From Pogona vitticeps (taxonomy: Eukaryota; Chordata; Lepidosauria; Squamata; Agamidae), in the NCBI RefSeq assembly GCF_051106095.1, contig NC_135785.1, forward strand, positions 188,215,545 to 188,279,544: a DNA stretch of 64,000 bases, read 5' to 3'. Numbering within the stretch: the first letter of the stretch is position 1; every line of letters starts with the position of its first letter. Made by a program: the position numbers and the translations under genes. The notes under the pieces were generated by a model. It had not been told where the DNA came from, made no database searches, and was given only the letters and a program-made list of their open reading frames with translations. Shown here one piece after another: positions 32,991 through 45,069 of this stretch.

Positions 32991-35850
32991 AGAGGGTAGT
33001 TAAGACTACCGAAAGCACCTTCCGCAGAGCCTGGATGCTGCTTCTTTTATTTCAAAACTGGGCAGTCATTATGACATCAGGTATGAAGATGAAAATGTAA
33101 TCCCATAGAGTCCGAAACATTGTAAAGTAAATGGAAAGATAACTTTATTATGTGTCTAAATCCAATAATTTCTAACATGATTTCAGAAGCCTATTTTGAA
33201 CATACAAGAAACTTTATATGATACATATCAGCCTCGCAACCTATTTAGAGTGCCAGGAACATTTACCCAACCTTGAGACAAATGAATTCATAAAAGACAG
33301 TATGTCAGAGCTTATAATCATTTCCCCACATCCAGGCACTATACATATGAGATACAGGCTGGAAGTTTCATTACTCTGCAGAGGTTTGATGCTCTTCTTG
33401 AAAACTAAGCCTTTGGTGATTAGAAGTATTCCTAAATCTAGACATGCCACCAAAAGACATATCCAAGGATTCAAGACTCAGAAGTAATCCAAGTAGTATA
33501 AAAAGAAAATAAGGGTGTGGAAGAACTAGTTAGATGCATACAAAGTCTTATGCACATTACACCAAAAAAACATTCACGTTCACCATTTGGGCACAATGTC
33601 CATGAAGTTTATGAAACTCATAAATTCTCATTTTCATAATCAAAATATTCCCTATTCTATTATGGCAACAAATGAATGAAATTGCAATGGAGTACAAGGA
33701 TTTCCACATATAGTACTGCAAAGGAAAAATTGTACTTGGTTTCCTCAGCTTACATCTCCTTGCCCTCAACTGCTATGCTTTTCATTGCCCACTTAACTGC
33801 CCTGTTTGTGCACAAAGATTTCAAGCTGTGATTTCTTGCACTGACATCAGGATATCCCAGGATATTAACTAGTGAGTGGAGGTAAGCTGACAAGATCTCC
33901 TTGTGTAGTTACTTCATGCAACAATAGAAATGCAAACTCAGAAATAAGAACTAGAACTCAGGGCAAGCTTCTCTTTGTGAAAATAAAAGACAAATATTTA
34001 CTGCAACTTTGTGTGTGCATAGGATGGGACCACAAATGAGTCCTGGAACAACTGAGTGATAACCTGCCTATTGAGGCGCAATCCACTTCACAAAGTATGC
34101 GTCCCATTTTTATGTGTTAATTGTGTGCTGAATAAGACTAGGAGGTGTGATTTCTCCACATTCATCATCCATGGATGTTTAGCTTTACAGCTTTGCTCTG
34201 CTTTCAGCATCTCAGTTGCCTTTTAAAAGCACTGGCCTGGAACCTTGGCTTCAAACAAACAAGCAAGCAAAAACCCTCACAAGTTCATCTGAGAACTCCA
34301 AAGAACCAGCCACTCTTGCTGTGCAGCAACGTTCTTGAAGGATCCCTTCCATGAGTGTGCACCTATGCTCATGCGCATTCAATGTGCACATGCTAGTGGA
34401 AGGGGGAAGTCAGGCTCAAGATGGCACCTGGCTATGTTTGAAAATGTCTTATTTATATGTTTGTTCATTCATTTTAAAATATGCCTTACCCTCCTCTACC
34501 CCCTCCCTCCTTCAATCTAGTTAACTCTGCTACTGATTTCAGTACTGGAGATCTGACATCTATAGCTACTGAATCCCAGTCATATTTCAGCCTAAATGAT
34601 TTTGTGAGATAAAAAAGGAGGATAAACCAAGGTAACACAATGGATATTCCTTTGAGATCTGTGGAGGAAGAACCAAGATCAGTCTGAAAGAAACATCTAC
34701 AAAAGACTGATGAGTATAAAGTAGCAGCGTACCTCTCCTTTAAACAGTTCAGTTCCTAGGGTATGCTTAATGGCTTGATCAACATTCTACCAAAGTGAAG
34801 ACCAACCAGAGCTTTTAAAAAAATACTTTTTTGGACCACAACACCCAGAGCCCTCTAGCCACAACTCAGCTCTGCTTCCGATCAGTCCTTCAGACAAAAT
34901 GAAGTTGGAATTTGGCCCCACAACTGGCACCACCTCCACAAAAGCTTACTCACGTTGGAGTGCACGGCTCTGCTTGAATGTGTGCCAAGGTTACAAAATG
35001 GAAGGTAATCATAGCTCTTTTGTCTGAGCAGGGAATGCTTTCGACTCAGCAACAGAAAAAGCCAGACGCAGAGTATTGTTTGGAAAAGAGAACTGTTTAG
35101 AGGGGGGAAAGGTGTCTGCTTTAGAGTCCTGATTCCTGGCCTCTTTTTCCTGCTTTCTGAAAAGGCTGATAATAAAGATGAAGATAAGAAGAAAAGCACT
35201 TCAACACAACAAATAATACCACAAGTGCAGGCTCCACCCTTTGGTTCTCTTGAAAGTACATGGCACTCTGTCTACTCAAGACTTGTTTACTGTGTTACCT
35301 TCCCAAAGAAGAGCTACTGTACATCTACGGTTACTGTTACAAAATATGCTTTCAGAGTTTATGTATTAATTCATACAGATTACGAGAGTAAATGTCTGTG
35401 AGGGACCTTTGGACTCTGACAGTTAGTGTGTCTTAACATGAATTAGACCCACGAATTGACCTAGATGCAGAACTATTCGACAGGGGAATTTAATACACAA
35501 TTTTAATAATACATTAGAATTGAAACACGCAGATTTATTTGCACTGGAGGGTAACAAAGATTATAGCAAAACTGCATAAATGACTATGATATGTGTGTAA
35601 AGCAAGTTACTAGATATTAAAGTACACTTCCTTTGGAAAAGGGAAATATTAACTCAGAAACAAACCAGTCTGCCAGGCTGACAAGATCCAACAGGTTGTT
35701 TAGAAGCCTGGGGTGTTACAGAGGGCAGGATTCAGCCTGTAGCAGGGGGCAAGGACTTAGGCTAAGCAAGAAGTTGGTACAGGGGGTTGGGGGGATGGTC
35801 CACCTCCTCAATTTGGCTAATAGCTGGTACAGCCATGAATTGGATACTTA
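32991..35850. other. Intergenic, nothing recognised
   Basis: About 2.9 kb, AT-rich, without a recognisable gene. A weak fold-back-like ACAACACCCAGAGCCCTC lies near 34839. Confidence 0.4.
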
Positions 35851-35942
35851 TTTTATTTATTTTATTTATGTAATTTATATGCCACCCACTCTACCCAAAG
35901 GTCTCTGGGCGGCTTACAACAATTAAAATACAATTAAAATAG
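35851..35942 (-). repeat. L2-like LINE 3'-tail remnant
   Basis: TTATATGCCACCCACTCTAC followed by CCAAAGGTCTCTGGGCGGCT is the reverse complement of the 3' end seen at 38260-38310. Confidence 0.75.
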
Positions 35943-37263
35943 GTCCTTCCCTGCCTCTGAATTCAAAGAGAGCCACATTTTTTTTGCTAAGAGTTCCCCC
36001 ACCCTTTGTTGGAGTCAGCCAGTCTGTTGAAAGCAGTGAGTCTGTTAAGGCCTGTAGATGATAGCAGTAGCCATGTTTCCTCAGTTTGCTGTTTTATCTG
36101 CTCAACTGTAAATAATGAAACCTTTTCTTCTTTTTCCCAATAGTGTCTTAGAGGGAGTTCTTGAGACTGTGACAGTTAATGAGAAAAGAGGGTAGACTAA
36201 AATCTGAGGAACTAGAAGCTATTCTGCTCTGTTAATCCCTGCACTTTTGTTGTGCAGCTAGAGAAGTTTAACCAACATTCAAAACTCTGCATAACTGTTG
36301 TGGTTTCCAGCACAGCCTCCCTTCTTCTATGAGTTTTGGTTTAACCAGCTACACTCACTCAACATACATACACATGTACAGTTATTTGCAGACCCCAGTC
36401 TCTTTGTGGGTTTTCTCCCAAGCTAGCCTGCCTGCAGCATTGCTGTTTGGTCATGCAGAAGTATCTCTGCAACTTATTCCCAGAAAGACTGCTCCAAAAA
36501 GGCCACACACAAAACTTAAGTCGCTTTAATTAATTCATGTATTTCTTTTTGCTACTTATATATTGCCCCATCGTGCAATACACTATTTTAAAAATGTTAA
36601 CCCCTTGCCAAGCTCATGAGTACTTTGGGATTCTGGTTTTATTGGTTTAATGGGGAAGGAGAGCTCTTTAGATGGCAGTGTGAGTTACACCATTGACTTC
36701 AGAATGTGGTAATTCAGTCCTGTTGCATTGGCAGCCCTTCTGTTCATTCTGCTGAGTAGCACTGTGGAGTTCCGCTCCATAGCCCTACAACAGCAGGAGT
36801 CAAGATCTTCATTATAATTGTGCCTGATGAGCAAATAAACATGACATTCTTTTTAATGGAGTAGTAATGCACATAACAAGTGATTTGATGGAGTGGGGCG
36901 TCAATAGGCAGGTAGCTGGAGTATGTTATAAGCTTTGTGTCTTTTCTAATACTCTACACAGATGGGTACCCTTAGGCTTCCTTCGTCAGACTCCTCTGAG
37001 GCACTTTCGGCTTCTTCTTCCTTCTAGCTAGAAAGTGGCAGATTTGTATGCCTTCTCCATGATGGTTGGCAACAGACCTGCACACATGGACACTAGCCTT
37101 ATAGGCTTCTGTAAGGAAGTTTTGGCATAGGTCATCTTGCTCTATCCATAAATAGATTTCCTTAATAATAAAGAATAGGAGTTTTTGGACCAGATATTTA
37201 TATGTGATAATAGCAAGATGAACACTTGGTTGCTGTCCTCTGTCAATATAAAAATTGAAGGGA
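35943..37263. other. Intergenic, nothing recognised
   Basis: No gene or repeat recognised. Confidence 0.4.
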
Positions 37264-37265
37264 TA

Positions 37266-37702
37266 CAGTGGTGCCTCGCATTACGACGTTAATTCATTCC
37301 AGCGAAATCGCTGTAGAACGAAAACGTTGCAATGAGAAAATAAAAAGCCCATCGAAACGCATTGAAACCCCTTCAGTGTGTTCCAACGAGCTGGAATCTC
37401 ACCGTCCAGCGAAGATCCTCCAAAGGGCGGCCATTTTCGGTGGCTGTCTTGCGAGGAATCGGTCCCTAAACACAGCGGGGAGCCATTTTATTTACCCTGC
37501 AGCCATTTTGAAACCGCCGATCAGCTGTTGGAAAATTGTCATTTTTGCGAAGAATCGGTTCCCAAAGCAGGGAACCGATCATTGCAAAGCGAAAAAACCC
37601 CATTTAGACCATCATTTTGTGATCGCAATTGCGATCGCAAAAAGATCGCCATAATGCGGTTTCGTTGTAATGCGGGGCAATCGGTAAAGCAAGGCACCAC
37701 TG
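37266..37702. mobile_element. Non-autonomous Tc1/mariner-type transposon, complete ends
   Basis: This 437-bp element starts CAGTGGTGCCTCGC and ends GCAAGGCACCACTG, about 14-bp inverted ends with one mismatch, flanked by TA at 37264-37265 and 37703-37704. TA target duplication and CAGTG ends fit Tc1/mariner. There is no transposase; the plus-strand open frame across it (37268-37654) is incidental. The interior has GCGATCGCAATTGCGATCGC-type palindromes. A truncated relative lies at 54439-54598. Confidence 0.85.
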
Positions 37703-37831
37703 TACTTTGCTAAGAAGCACACTTCAGAAGCACCCTGACTAAATAAGCAGATTTGTTTAGGAAGTTCACAAGTGGTAGGCTACGATGAAGGAATCGTCTG
37801 CAATTAACGTTTAGCTATTATGGCCATGTAA

Positions 37832-38328
37832 TTTAATTCTTAAATTAAATTGGTTACCAGTTGCTGCCCGGGCCCAATTCAAAGTGCTTGTTTTGACATA
37901 TAAAGCCCTAAACAGCTTGGGCCCTGGATACCTGAAGGATCGCCTCCTTCCATATGAGCCTACCCAGCAGTTAGGATCTAACCAGGGGGCCCTTTTGAAA
38001 GAGCTGTCCCTCAAGGAGGTAAGAGGGGTGGCTTGTAGACAAAGGGTCTTTTCAGCAGCTGCCCCCAGACTATGGAATGCCCTCCCGACCGAGATTCGTC
38101 TGGCGCTGACGCTGGTGACATTTTGGCACCAGGTCAAAACCTTCCTGTTCCAGAAGGCTTTTAATTGAAATAATATCAAATCTGGGTCCTGATGGCAATT
38201 TTTAGAGTATCTATTTTAATTGTATTTTAATTGTTTTATCTTTTTATTGTATTTTAATTGTTGTAAGCTGCCCAGAGACCTTTGGGTAGAGTGGGTGGCA
38301 TATAAGTTAAATAAATAAATAAATAAAA
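37832..38328 (+). mobile_element. L2-like LINE 3' end (second subfamily)
   Basis: It encodes FKVLVLTYKALNSLGPGYL-like sequence (KVLVLTYKALN visible), then RVFSAAAPRLWNALPTEIR and QVKTFLFQKAF, and ends CTGCCCAGAGACCTTTGGGT with an AAATA tail. It differs from the copies at 31429 and 41394 in the tail, so it is a separate subfamily. Confidence 0.85.
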
Positions 38329-41210
38329 TGTACAAATACTTCCAAAGCCCATGCACCACCCTACAAATGACAAATAAAATATCATGTCCTGTGAATACTG
38401 TACAGCCATATACATGTTTATGTAACTCCTATGAACTTCGATTCACCCCAGTAAGCAGGGACATAAGATCTAATTCAAAGTTTCACTTTAGAAAGGGGGG
38501 GGGGCAGAATCTGTTGCTTCCCTGAGGGATGATATGTAAGTTAACAAAAATTCAACATGTTGTGCAGGAAGGGCACTAGAAGGGTGAGTCCAGATGGTGA
38601 TATTATGTATTTGTCTCTGAATTTGTATTTTATTTTAGAGCTTTGAAGACTGTGCACCTGAAGCTGTTTCGTTCTCTTGTGGATCGCTTGCCTTGGGCAG
38701 TAAAGATAGCTGGGACTTTGTTCCTGTCCCATTTTGTTTGAAAGATGCATTTGCACACTTCATTTTCCTTACAAGCAAGTCCTGCTCTGGCACAGGGTTG
38801 GTCAGTGGAACGCAAAGCCATGTATTTTTTAGTATCCAGTTTGGACTTTGCTTCTCTAGTTGTTTTATTATTTGGTTATTCTACCTATATAACTTTTTTG
38901 AGAAGCTCGCTATGTTTACAATACTCATATGAAGAACCTAGCCCCATAGAACCCAGGCAGTGGTATTGCCTATAATATAAGAACTGGTGCTCCGGTGAGG
39001 GTTCAAAGTCCAGTCCTCTTTCTGGATATTCAGTTCCACTTATCTATGTTTTGGGTTTTCTGTCTTTAATCCCAAGAGACACAATATTCCATAGCCAATA
39101 AGTACACTTAATCCTCATTGTGTTCTTATAAAGTTTCCTGCTTTTAAAAAATAAAATGAAATAAAGCCTTTTGTTTTGTTCTGCAAACAGTGAATTTCCC
39201 ACAAAGATTCCAGTCTTCCCTTTTGTTCCTCAGTAGCTTAGCACCTGAGTACTCTTAATAACAACAGGAGCTCATCTCAAATTGATAGGGGGGAAAGCCA
39301 TATGAATAAGCAGTTCTCATGGGATGACTGGGTTATCCTTAAGAATGGACATTTGAAAAATACACATTTGACATCAGACACAACAGATCTCTCTATTTGT
39401 ATGCATGTCACAGAACTCTAACTCCACAATGCAGCTAATTCACAATCCAGCAAAACATCCTTTTGGCATCGGGCATACCTTCCTTAAAGGTCTTCTTCAG
39501 ACTATTGATATTTTCTCTCTCCTTCAGCACCCTCTTCACAAATTCCTTTCTTCTGCATTATTTACCACTCCACGTCCATCATTTACCACATGCTTCATAT
39601 TGTCAGTTCCCTTCACTCTCATCCCTTCATCTCCCTGCACTGCCATCTCTGCATGTTCTTAATTAGGTTTGTAAGGTCTCTAGGAACAGGAGATGTCATT
39701 ATGTGTTTTGTAAAACATTGTGTGCTGTTAAGCAATACAATGAATAAGTAATAGAAATCTCCTCTCTCTCAAAGTTAAATCTAGGACAATTGCCATTTAA
39801 AGGTTTTCATTTGATTAAGCATCTTAAGTAATTAATTAAATCAGTTTAATTTTCATATACTTTAATGTCTAAAACTGGTACCTTTTTGTGAAAAATATGG
39901 AACAAACTCCATTGTTGCACAACATTAACATTTAATAAACCAAAGATTCCACTTAATGTTAGTGAGACCGTAGTATTTAATGAAATCCAGCACACAGTAA
40001 GTTTATGCTTATGCTGAGTTAGACCACTAGGCCAGTTAATCAATTGTTTGTTCAGCTTCTATACCACCCACCTGACTACTAAGCCATTCTGGGTGGTTTA
40101 TATGTTAAAGTAATAAAACACACACTATACCAACAATGAACATAATAATACAAAATAAAAATAAAACAACCAACAATTTAAATAAGATAGTTAAAATGAT
40201 ATAAAACAATATAATATAGTATAGAGCGAGACAGCAGGATTGGTAGTATGAATGTTGAGACCACTCACTGTAATTAGGTGTTGTAATTAAGATGTCGTAA
40301 TTATTGCCAATTTTAAGTAGCAGCAGCTCTCTGGGGTACCAGGGGAGATTTTTAACTCCCATCTGAAAATCTTTGGCATTATCTGCTGTCCTCTCATGAT
40401 GATACATTTCCTCTTTGTGTCATCCTTTGTTCGCATATTAATAATACTATCTTATTTGGTCATTATAGTTGGGAAGCATCTAATGGTAGGAAGGATGGGG
40501 TCATTCACACAAGTCTTTGATCTAATGTCCCCAGCCACACATAAGTCAATTAGCCCTTTGCACATTCAGCCCAAAGATATGACAAGACATTTGTGTATTT
40601 GATGGAAGGCTCACAACAGCACAATAAATACAGTTACATTTTTTACAACAGCTCTGAGAATACACCAGCCAGCATGGCCTGTGTGTATGTTGCACAAAGT
40701 ATTCTAGAACCTAAAAGGTGATTTCCCCACATCTGCTGTAGTAAAGAGATGTGCTTCAACTGGAGTGCCAAGATGGAATGTTGGAGGGCTTTTTCCTAAT
40801 ACTTTCTCTCCCTTGGGCCTTAATGCTACCATATAATACTGGTGCGTTAACTCTGAAGGGGACACACACAATGCTGTCCCATATGTTGAAACTTATCCAT
40901 GTGCAACATAAGAGCTACATCTGTGGGATGCCAATTCCACATGCAAAGCCACCTAGAAGCTCAGACTGCATGTAGAGAAGAGTATATCAATCATCCTGCC
41001 TCAGAGAGGTAAAAAGGAAAAGAAGAGAAAGTAAGAAGTCTGTGTAAATCAAAAGAATGAGCGTGCATATCTCCTTGCACGTGGACAATGGGCAATTATA
41101 AAAGAACCAGCTTCTGTTCACAAAATGGGTCATCAAATCCTTAATGCAAGAGTTCACATTGAAATATTATGCAGCAAACACCTTATCTGCTCATAGGAAT
41201 GTTGAGGGCA
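38329..41210. other. Intergenic, with one LINE-tail remnant
   Basis: No gene. Bases 40055-40110 (TCTATACCACCCACCTGACT, then CTGGGTGGTTTATA) look like a minus-strand L2-like tail. A poly-G run lies at about 38493-38505. Confidence 0.4.
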
Positions 41211-41216
41211 AAGGAA

Positions 41217-41280
41217 ATGGACCATAGCTCAGTGGCTGAGGGCACAGATCCCAAGAATGCAAGTTCAATTCTTGATTCAC
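41217..41280 (+). repeat. tRNA-derived SINE 5' end fragment (second family)
   Basis: GGACCATAGCTCAGTGGCTG followed by CAAGTTCAATTCTTG gives recognisable A and B boxes, the head of the family represented at 28143-28329. The body is lost or too diverged. Confidence 0.5.
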
Positions 41281-41393
41281 ACAACAAGGAGATTCCTGGT
41301 TCACAAAGCAGACAACGGGAACATGTTTTGCTTAGGATCATGAACAGGAACGCTGCTGCCCTTCAGGATACAAGGCTGGTTCAACCATTTAAT

Positions 41394-42540
41394 TGATGTG
41401 GTATAAGGCAGTGTTGGTCCCAGAGGGGTTGATTATCTCCCCAATGCTGTTTAACATCTATATGAGGCCGCTGGGTGGGGTCATCAGGGGGTGTGGAGCA
41501 TCGTGTCATCAATATGCTGATGACACCCAGCTCTACATCTCCTTTTCACCAACTGCAGGTGATGCCGTCCTGTCCCTTCAGTGCTGCCTGGGGACCGTAC
41601 TGCAATGGATGCAGGAAAATGGGCTGAGGCTGAACCCGGACAAGACGGAAGTTCTGAGGGTGGGTAGCACCATGGCTGGCAGCTTGGGTGACTCTCTCAC
41701 ATTTTGGGGGGGTGACCCTGGCCGCGAAGAGTGGGGTCCGCAGCCTGGGGGTACATCTGGACCCGACGCTCACCATGGAAACACAGGTGGCATTGGTAGT
41801 CCACACCACCTTTTTCCACCTTTGGCAGATTGGCCGGCTGCAGCCCTATCTCGACACGGGGGCGCTCACTACCTTGGTGCATGCGCTCGTAATCTCAAGA
41901 TGAGACCACTGTAACGCGCTCTACGTGGGGCTGCCTTTGAGGCTGATGCGGAAACTTCAAGTGGTGCAGAATGCAGCGGCCAGAATCCTCAGTGGAGTGA
42001 GGAAATACCAGCATATTTTTCCTATGCTGGCCCTACTGCATTGGCTGCCCATTCGTTTCCGCATCAACTTTAAAGTTCTAATGCTCACTTATAAGGCCCT
42101 AAACGGTTTATGACCTTGATATTTGGCGGAACGCCCACTCCCACCAAGATCTACCCGGATCACTCGTGCGAGCCAGGAGGTGAGGCTGAGGAGCCTGACG
42201 CCGAGAGAGGCCCGAAAGGAAAAGACACTAAACTGGGTCTTCTCGGCGGTGGCTCCTCACCTCTGGAACAATCTCCCTCCTGAGATTCGCACGGCCCCCA
42301 CTTTGGGCATCTTTAAAAGTCAATTAAAAACATGGCTATACATTCAGGCGTTCCCTCCAGCTAATACCTGATTTTTCTGTTATTCTCTCTTTATTTATTT
42401 TCTACTCTATTTTTGTATTGTGTATGTTATATTATGGTTTATGTAATTTTTTAAATTATTTGATTGTTTATATTATTCTGGAAGCTGAATAGAGTGGTCT
42501 TTTAGGCCAGATGGGCGGGGTATATATCAAATAAATAAAT
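41394..42540 (+). mobile_element. L2-like LINE, 3' 1.15 kb
   Basis: The plus strand encodes the L2 reverse transcriptase from ISPMLFNIYMRPLG through the catalytic HQYADDTQLYISF and LQWMQENGLRLNPDKTEVL. It continues in another frame with SLGVHLDPTLTMETQVA, then LMRKLQVVQNAAARILSGV, LLHWLPIRFRINFKVLMLTY and FKSQLKTWLYIQAFP, ending with GGGCGGGGTATATATCAAAT and an AAATA tail. It is 5'-truncated and carries frame breaks after the YADD block and before the final block. Confidence 0.9.
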
Positions 42541-43182
42541 AATCCGAAAGCCTTTGTGGTTTGCAACTTACATGAAGAACAACTCAAACCAGTAGGTTAA
42601 ACGATATTGCTTGTGGAGCCAATACTGTTCACATAACCAGTTGAACAATGGGAAATGGCACTGCCTTCCTCCTGCACACATTGTACAGAATTTGGCATCC
42701 ACAAAGACAACATCACATGTGCTAGCACAGTGGCATCATTGGACTTTAGCCATTGATTGACTGCCTTCATTCCTAAAAGTAGAGGACAGGATATTTTGGG
42801 ATCACTCATATGTACTGTAGGGTTGCTGTAAATTGGAGGCAACTCAACTACATGTAAGAACAACAAAGATCCATTATCCTTGAACAGTATAGTATTGTAA
42901 AAATCAACAGCTTCACACTGAGCAACTTCTCACTGTTTTTCTTTAAAAGTATGTTACTTCAACCCAAAAAACTGCATACAGTAATGAATGTTAAGACCAT
43001 CCAAAGACAGCAGTTCACTGTATGACTTTTCAAAAAAGAAAGAACCATATCCTTGACTTCTGTGGCTGTTTCTTCACACATGTTCCTTATCCCTATCCAA
43101 GCCCATGCATGTTAGTAGGAAATTTATGGAAATAAATTAGCATACTGATACAGTGGATAATGAAAAATAACTGTGAATTAAT
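42541..43182. other. Intergenic, nothing recognised
   Basis: No gene or repeat recognised. Confidence 0.4.
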
Positions 43183-43768
43183 TATGAAAATTGATACACC
43201 AAGGGTGTCTAATGCAGAACATCAGAGCCTAGTACAGTAATTCAGAAATGGATTGGCTATCAGACCTTTGTTGAAGGGTTGCAAGGAATTGTCTAACGAA
43301 AAACATTATTTCCCCCTATGCAAGGGGCAAAAGCTGTGCCATTCAAATCAGCAGCCATTTTGTGAATGGCTTTAATGGGCATTGGGTTTGACATTCAATA
43401 TGTTGTATCTTAATTTGGTGAGATGAAACTACGCTAGTGCACTCGGTGATAATGATGGTTTCATTTGTTTACAGCAGTGTCTCCCAGAGCCTTATTGCTG
43501 GAAGAACACTTGGGAAGAATGGACAGATGGATCTACCATTTCTATTGAAATGTTTATTGAGCAGCCCGGCTGCTGTCTTTCAGATTCCCCCTCAGCTGTC
43601 TTCTGTCTCATCTTCTGCAAGAACTCTGTTTCTTTTCCAATCATTTCCTCTTCTGTGAATCCTCATTTGCCCAGTCCTCTCGTCCACTCCTTGTTCCCAA
43701 CCTCTTTCTTTTTTATATACCTTTCCCTCAGACACAGAAAAATTCAAATCTCAGTTACTGAACCTACT
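43183..43768 (+). repeat. Inverted dispersed repeat of about 580 bp, copy 1
   Basis: Starts ATGAAAATTGATACACCAAG and runs through GCAGCCATTTTGTGAATGGC, GGTGATAATGATGGTTTCAT and CAGACACAGAAAAATTCAAA. The reverse complement lies at 52606-53174 with high similarity along its whole length. Neither copy shows transposon ends or a domain that I recognise. Confidence 0.85.
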
Positions 43769-45069
43769 GACTTATATGTTCACTGACTAGACCCCAGTGA
43801 ACACAGTGGAATGTAGTACTTTCAGGTAAATATGCTAGGAAATATGTTTCATGTTACACTGCAACTCCCATCAATCTTCAACATCATCTCCACTGGCTAG
43901 GGCCAATTGGAAACCTAAAGAGCCACACGTTCTCCATTCCTGAGCTAATGTACTACCACAAGCACCCCACCAGCCAGGGTATTCACCCAAATCAAAAGAC
44001 TACTAATTACATCAGATGTGGGCAACATGTGACCCACAGGTTGCATGCAGTACCTCAGGGTCATAATGCAGCCTCCAGCACTTCTGTCTCCCCTGGCTCA
44101 TACACACCACAAAAAATATAAAGGGGAGGAGAATTGTTCAAAAAAAATATCCCACAGTGCTCCTAAGGATGCACTGAGAGGCAATTTTTACCATATTTTA
44201 GGGACTCCAGCACACTAGCTCAGCAGACTCCAGCAATCTAAAATGGATGTTACGCTTTTAGATTTTAACAGAAGGAAAATACAAATTATTTTTTAAAATG
44301 TTTTCTTATAACTTTAAAAGAGAACTTTTAAATGAATACTCTATTTTTAAATTAACATGCAACTTAGCCTCTTTGGCATGCCCCTCCCCTTTACCCATGC
44401 TCCTTTGGGGTTGCAGCCCTTGGGCTGCTGCCCAGTCTCAAAACTGGCCCTTGGTACTGCAGAGATCTCTGATGCCTGGGTTAAAGTGTACCTCATCTGC
44501 TTCACTTTTCTTACTATTATCAGAACAGATATCATTTATATTATTTTTATGCCCACAGCACTCAGTGTGGCTACAGCTTCCCATATGCAAAGACAGACTT
44601 TTAAAATCGCAGCTTTGTTAAAAGTGATCGCTGGGCTCCTTAACAAAACTGCAGTAAGGTTCCTTCAGAAAGAGAATGACTGAATGACCACTTTAAGCCT
44701 GTATTATGTATTCTAACCAATATACAGCATCCTGGCATTAGTAATGCAGTTGAAACAAGAGTCATGGATATCTCCTGAAGAAAAATGTTCATGTTTGTGG
44801 AAAAATCGGCAACAAAAAGAAAACATTGTGAATAAGTTCCTCATCATATGGGCAACTTCTGACTGGAATGGTATTCAAAAGTGCTTAAGCACTGGTTTTT
44901 ATTGGAAAGATTTTTCAACATAATATTGAGATGAACAATAAAATGGCTTCCTTTTTTCATCAAGAAAGATTTTCTCTATCAAAGGAAGAAAACCCTTGGA
45001 TCTAACCCATTATGCGAAAGGGTGTGAAATAGATAGCAGAAATGTCAAGGTTTAATTTTAAGTATTATC
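43769..45069. other. Intergenic with a possible hAT remnant
   Basis: Bases 44014-44110 (CAGATGTGGGCAACATGTGA, CCCACAGGTTGCATGCAG) resemble the GGCCC-rich left end of hAT elements as at 5465. No gene. Confidence 0.4.

Noticed and set aside
37268-37654. 128-residue open frame
   Set aside because: It lies wholly inside the non-autonomous mariner element and does not resemble a transposase.
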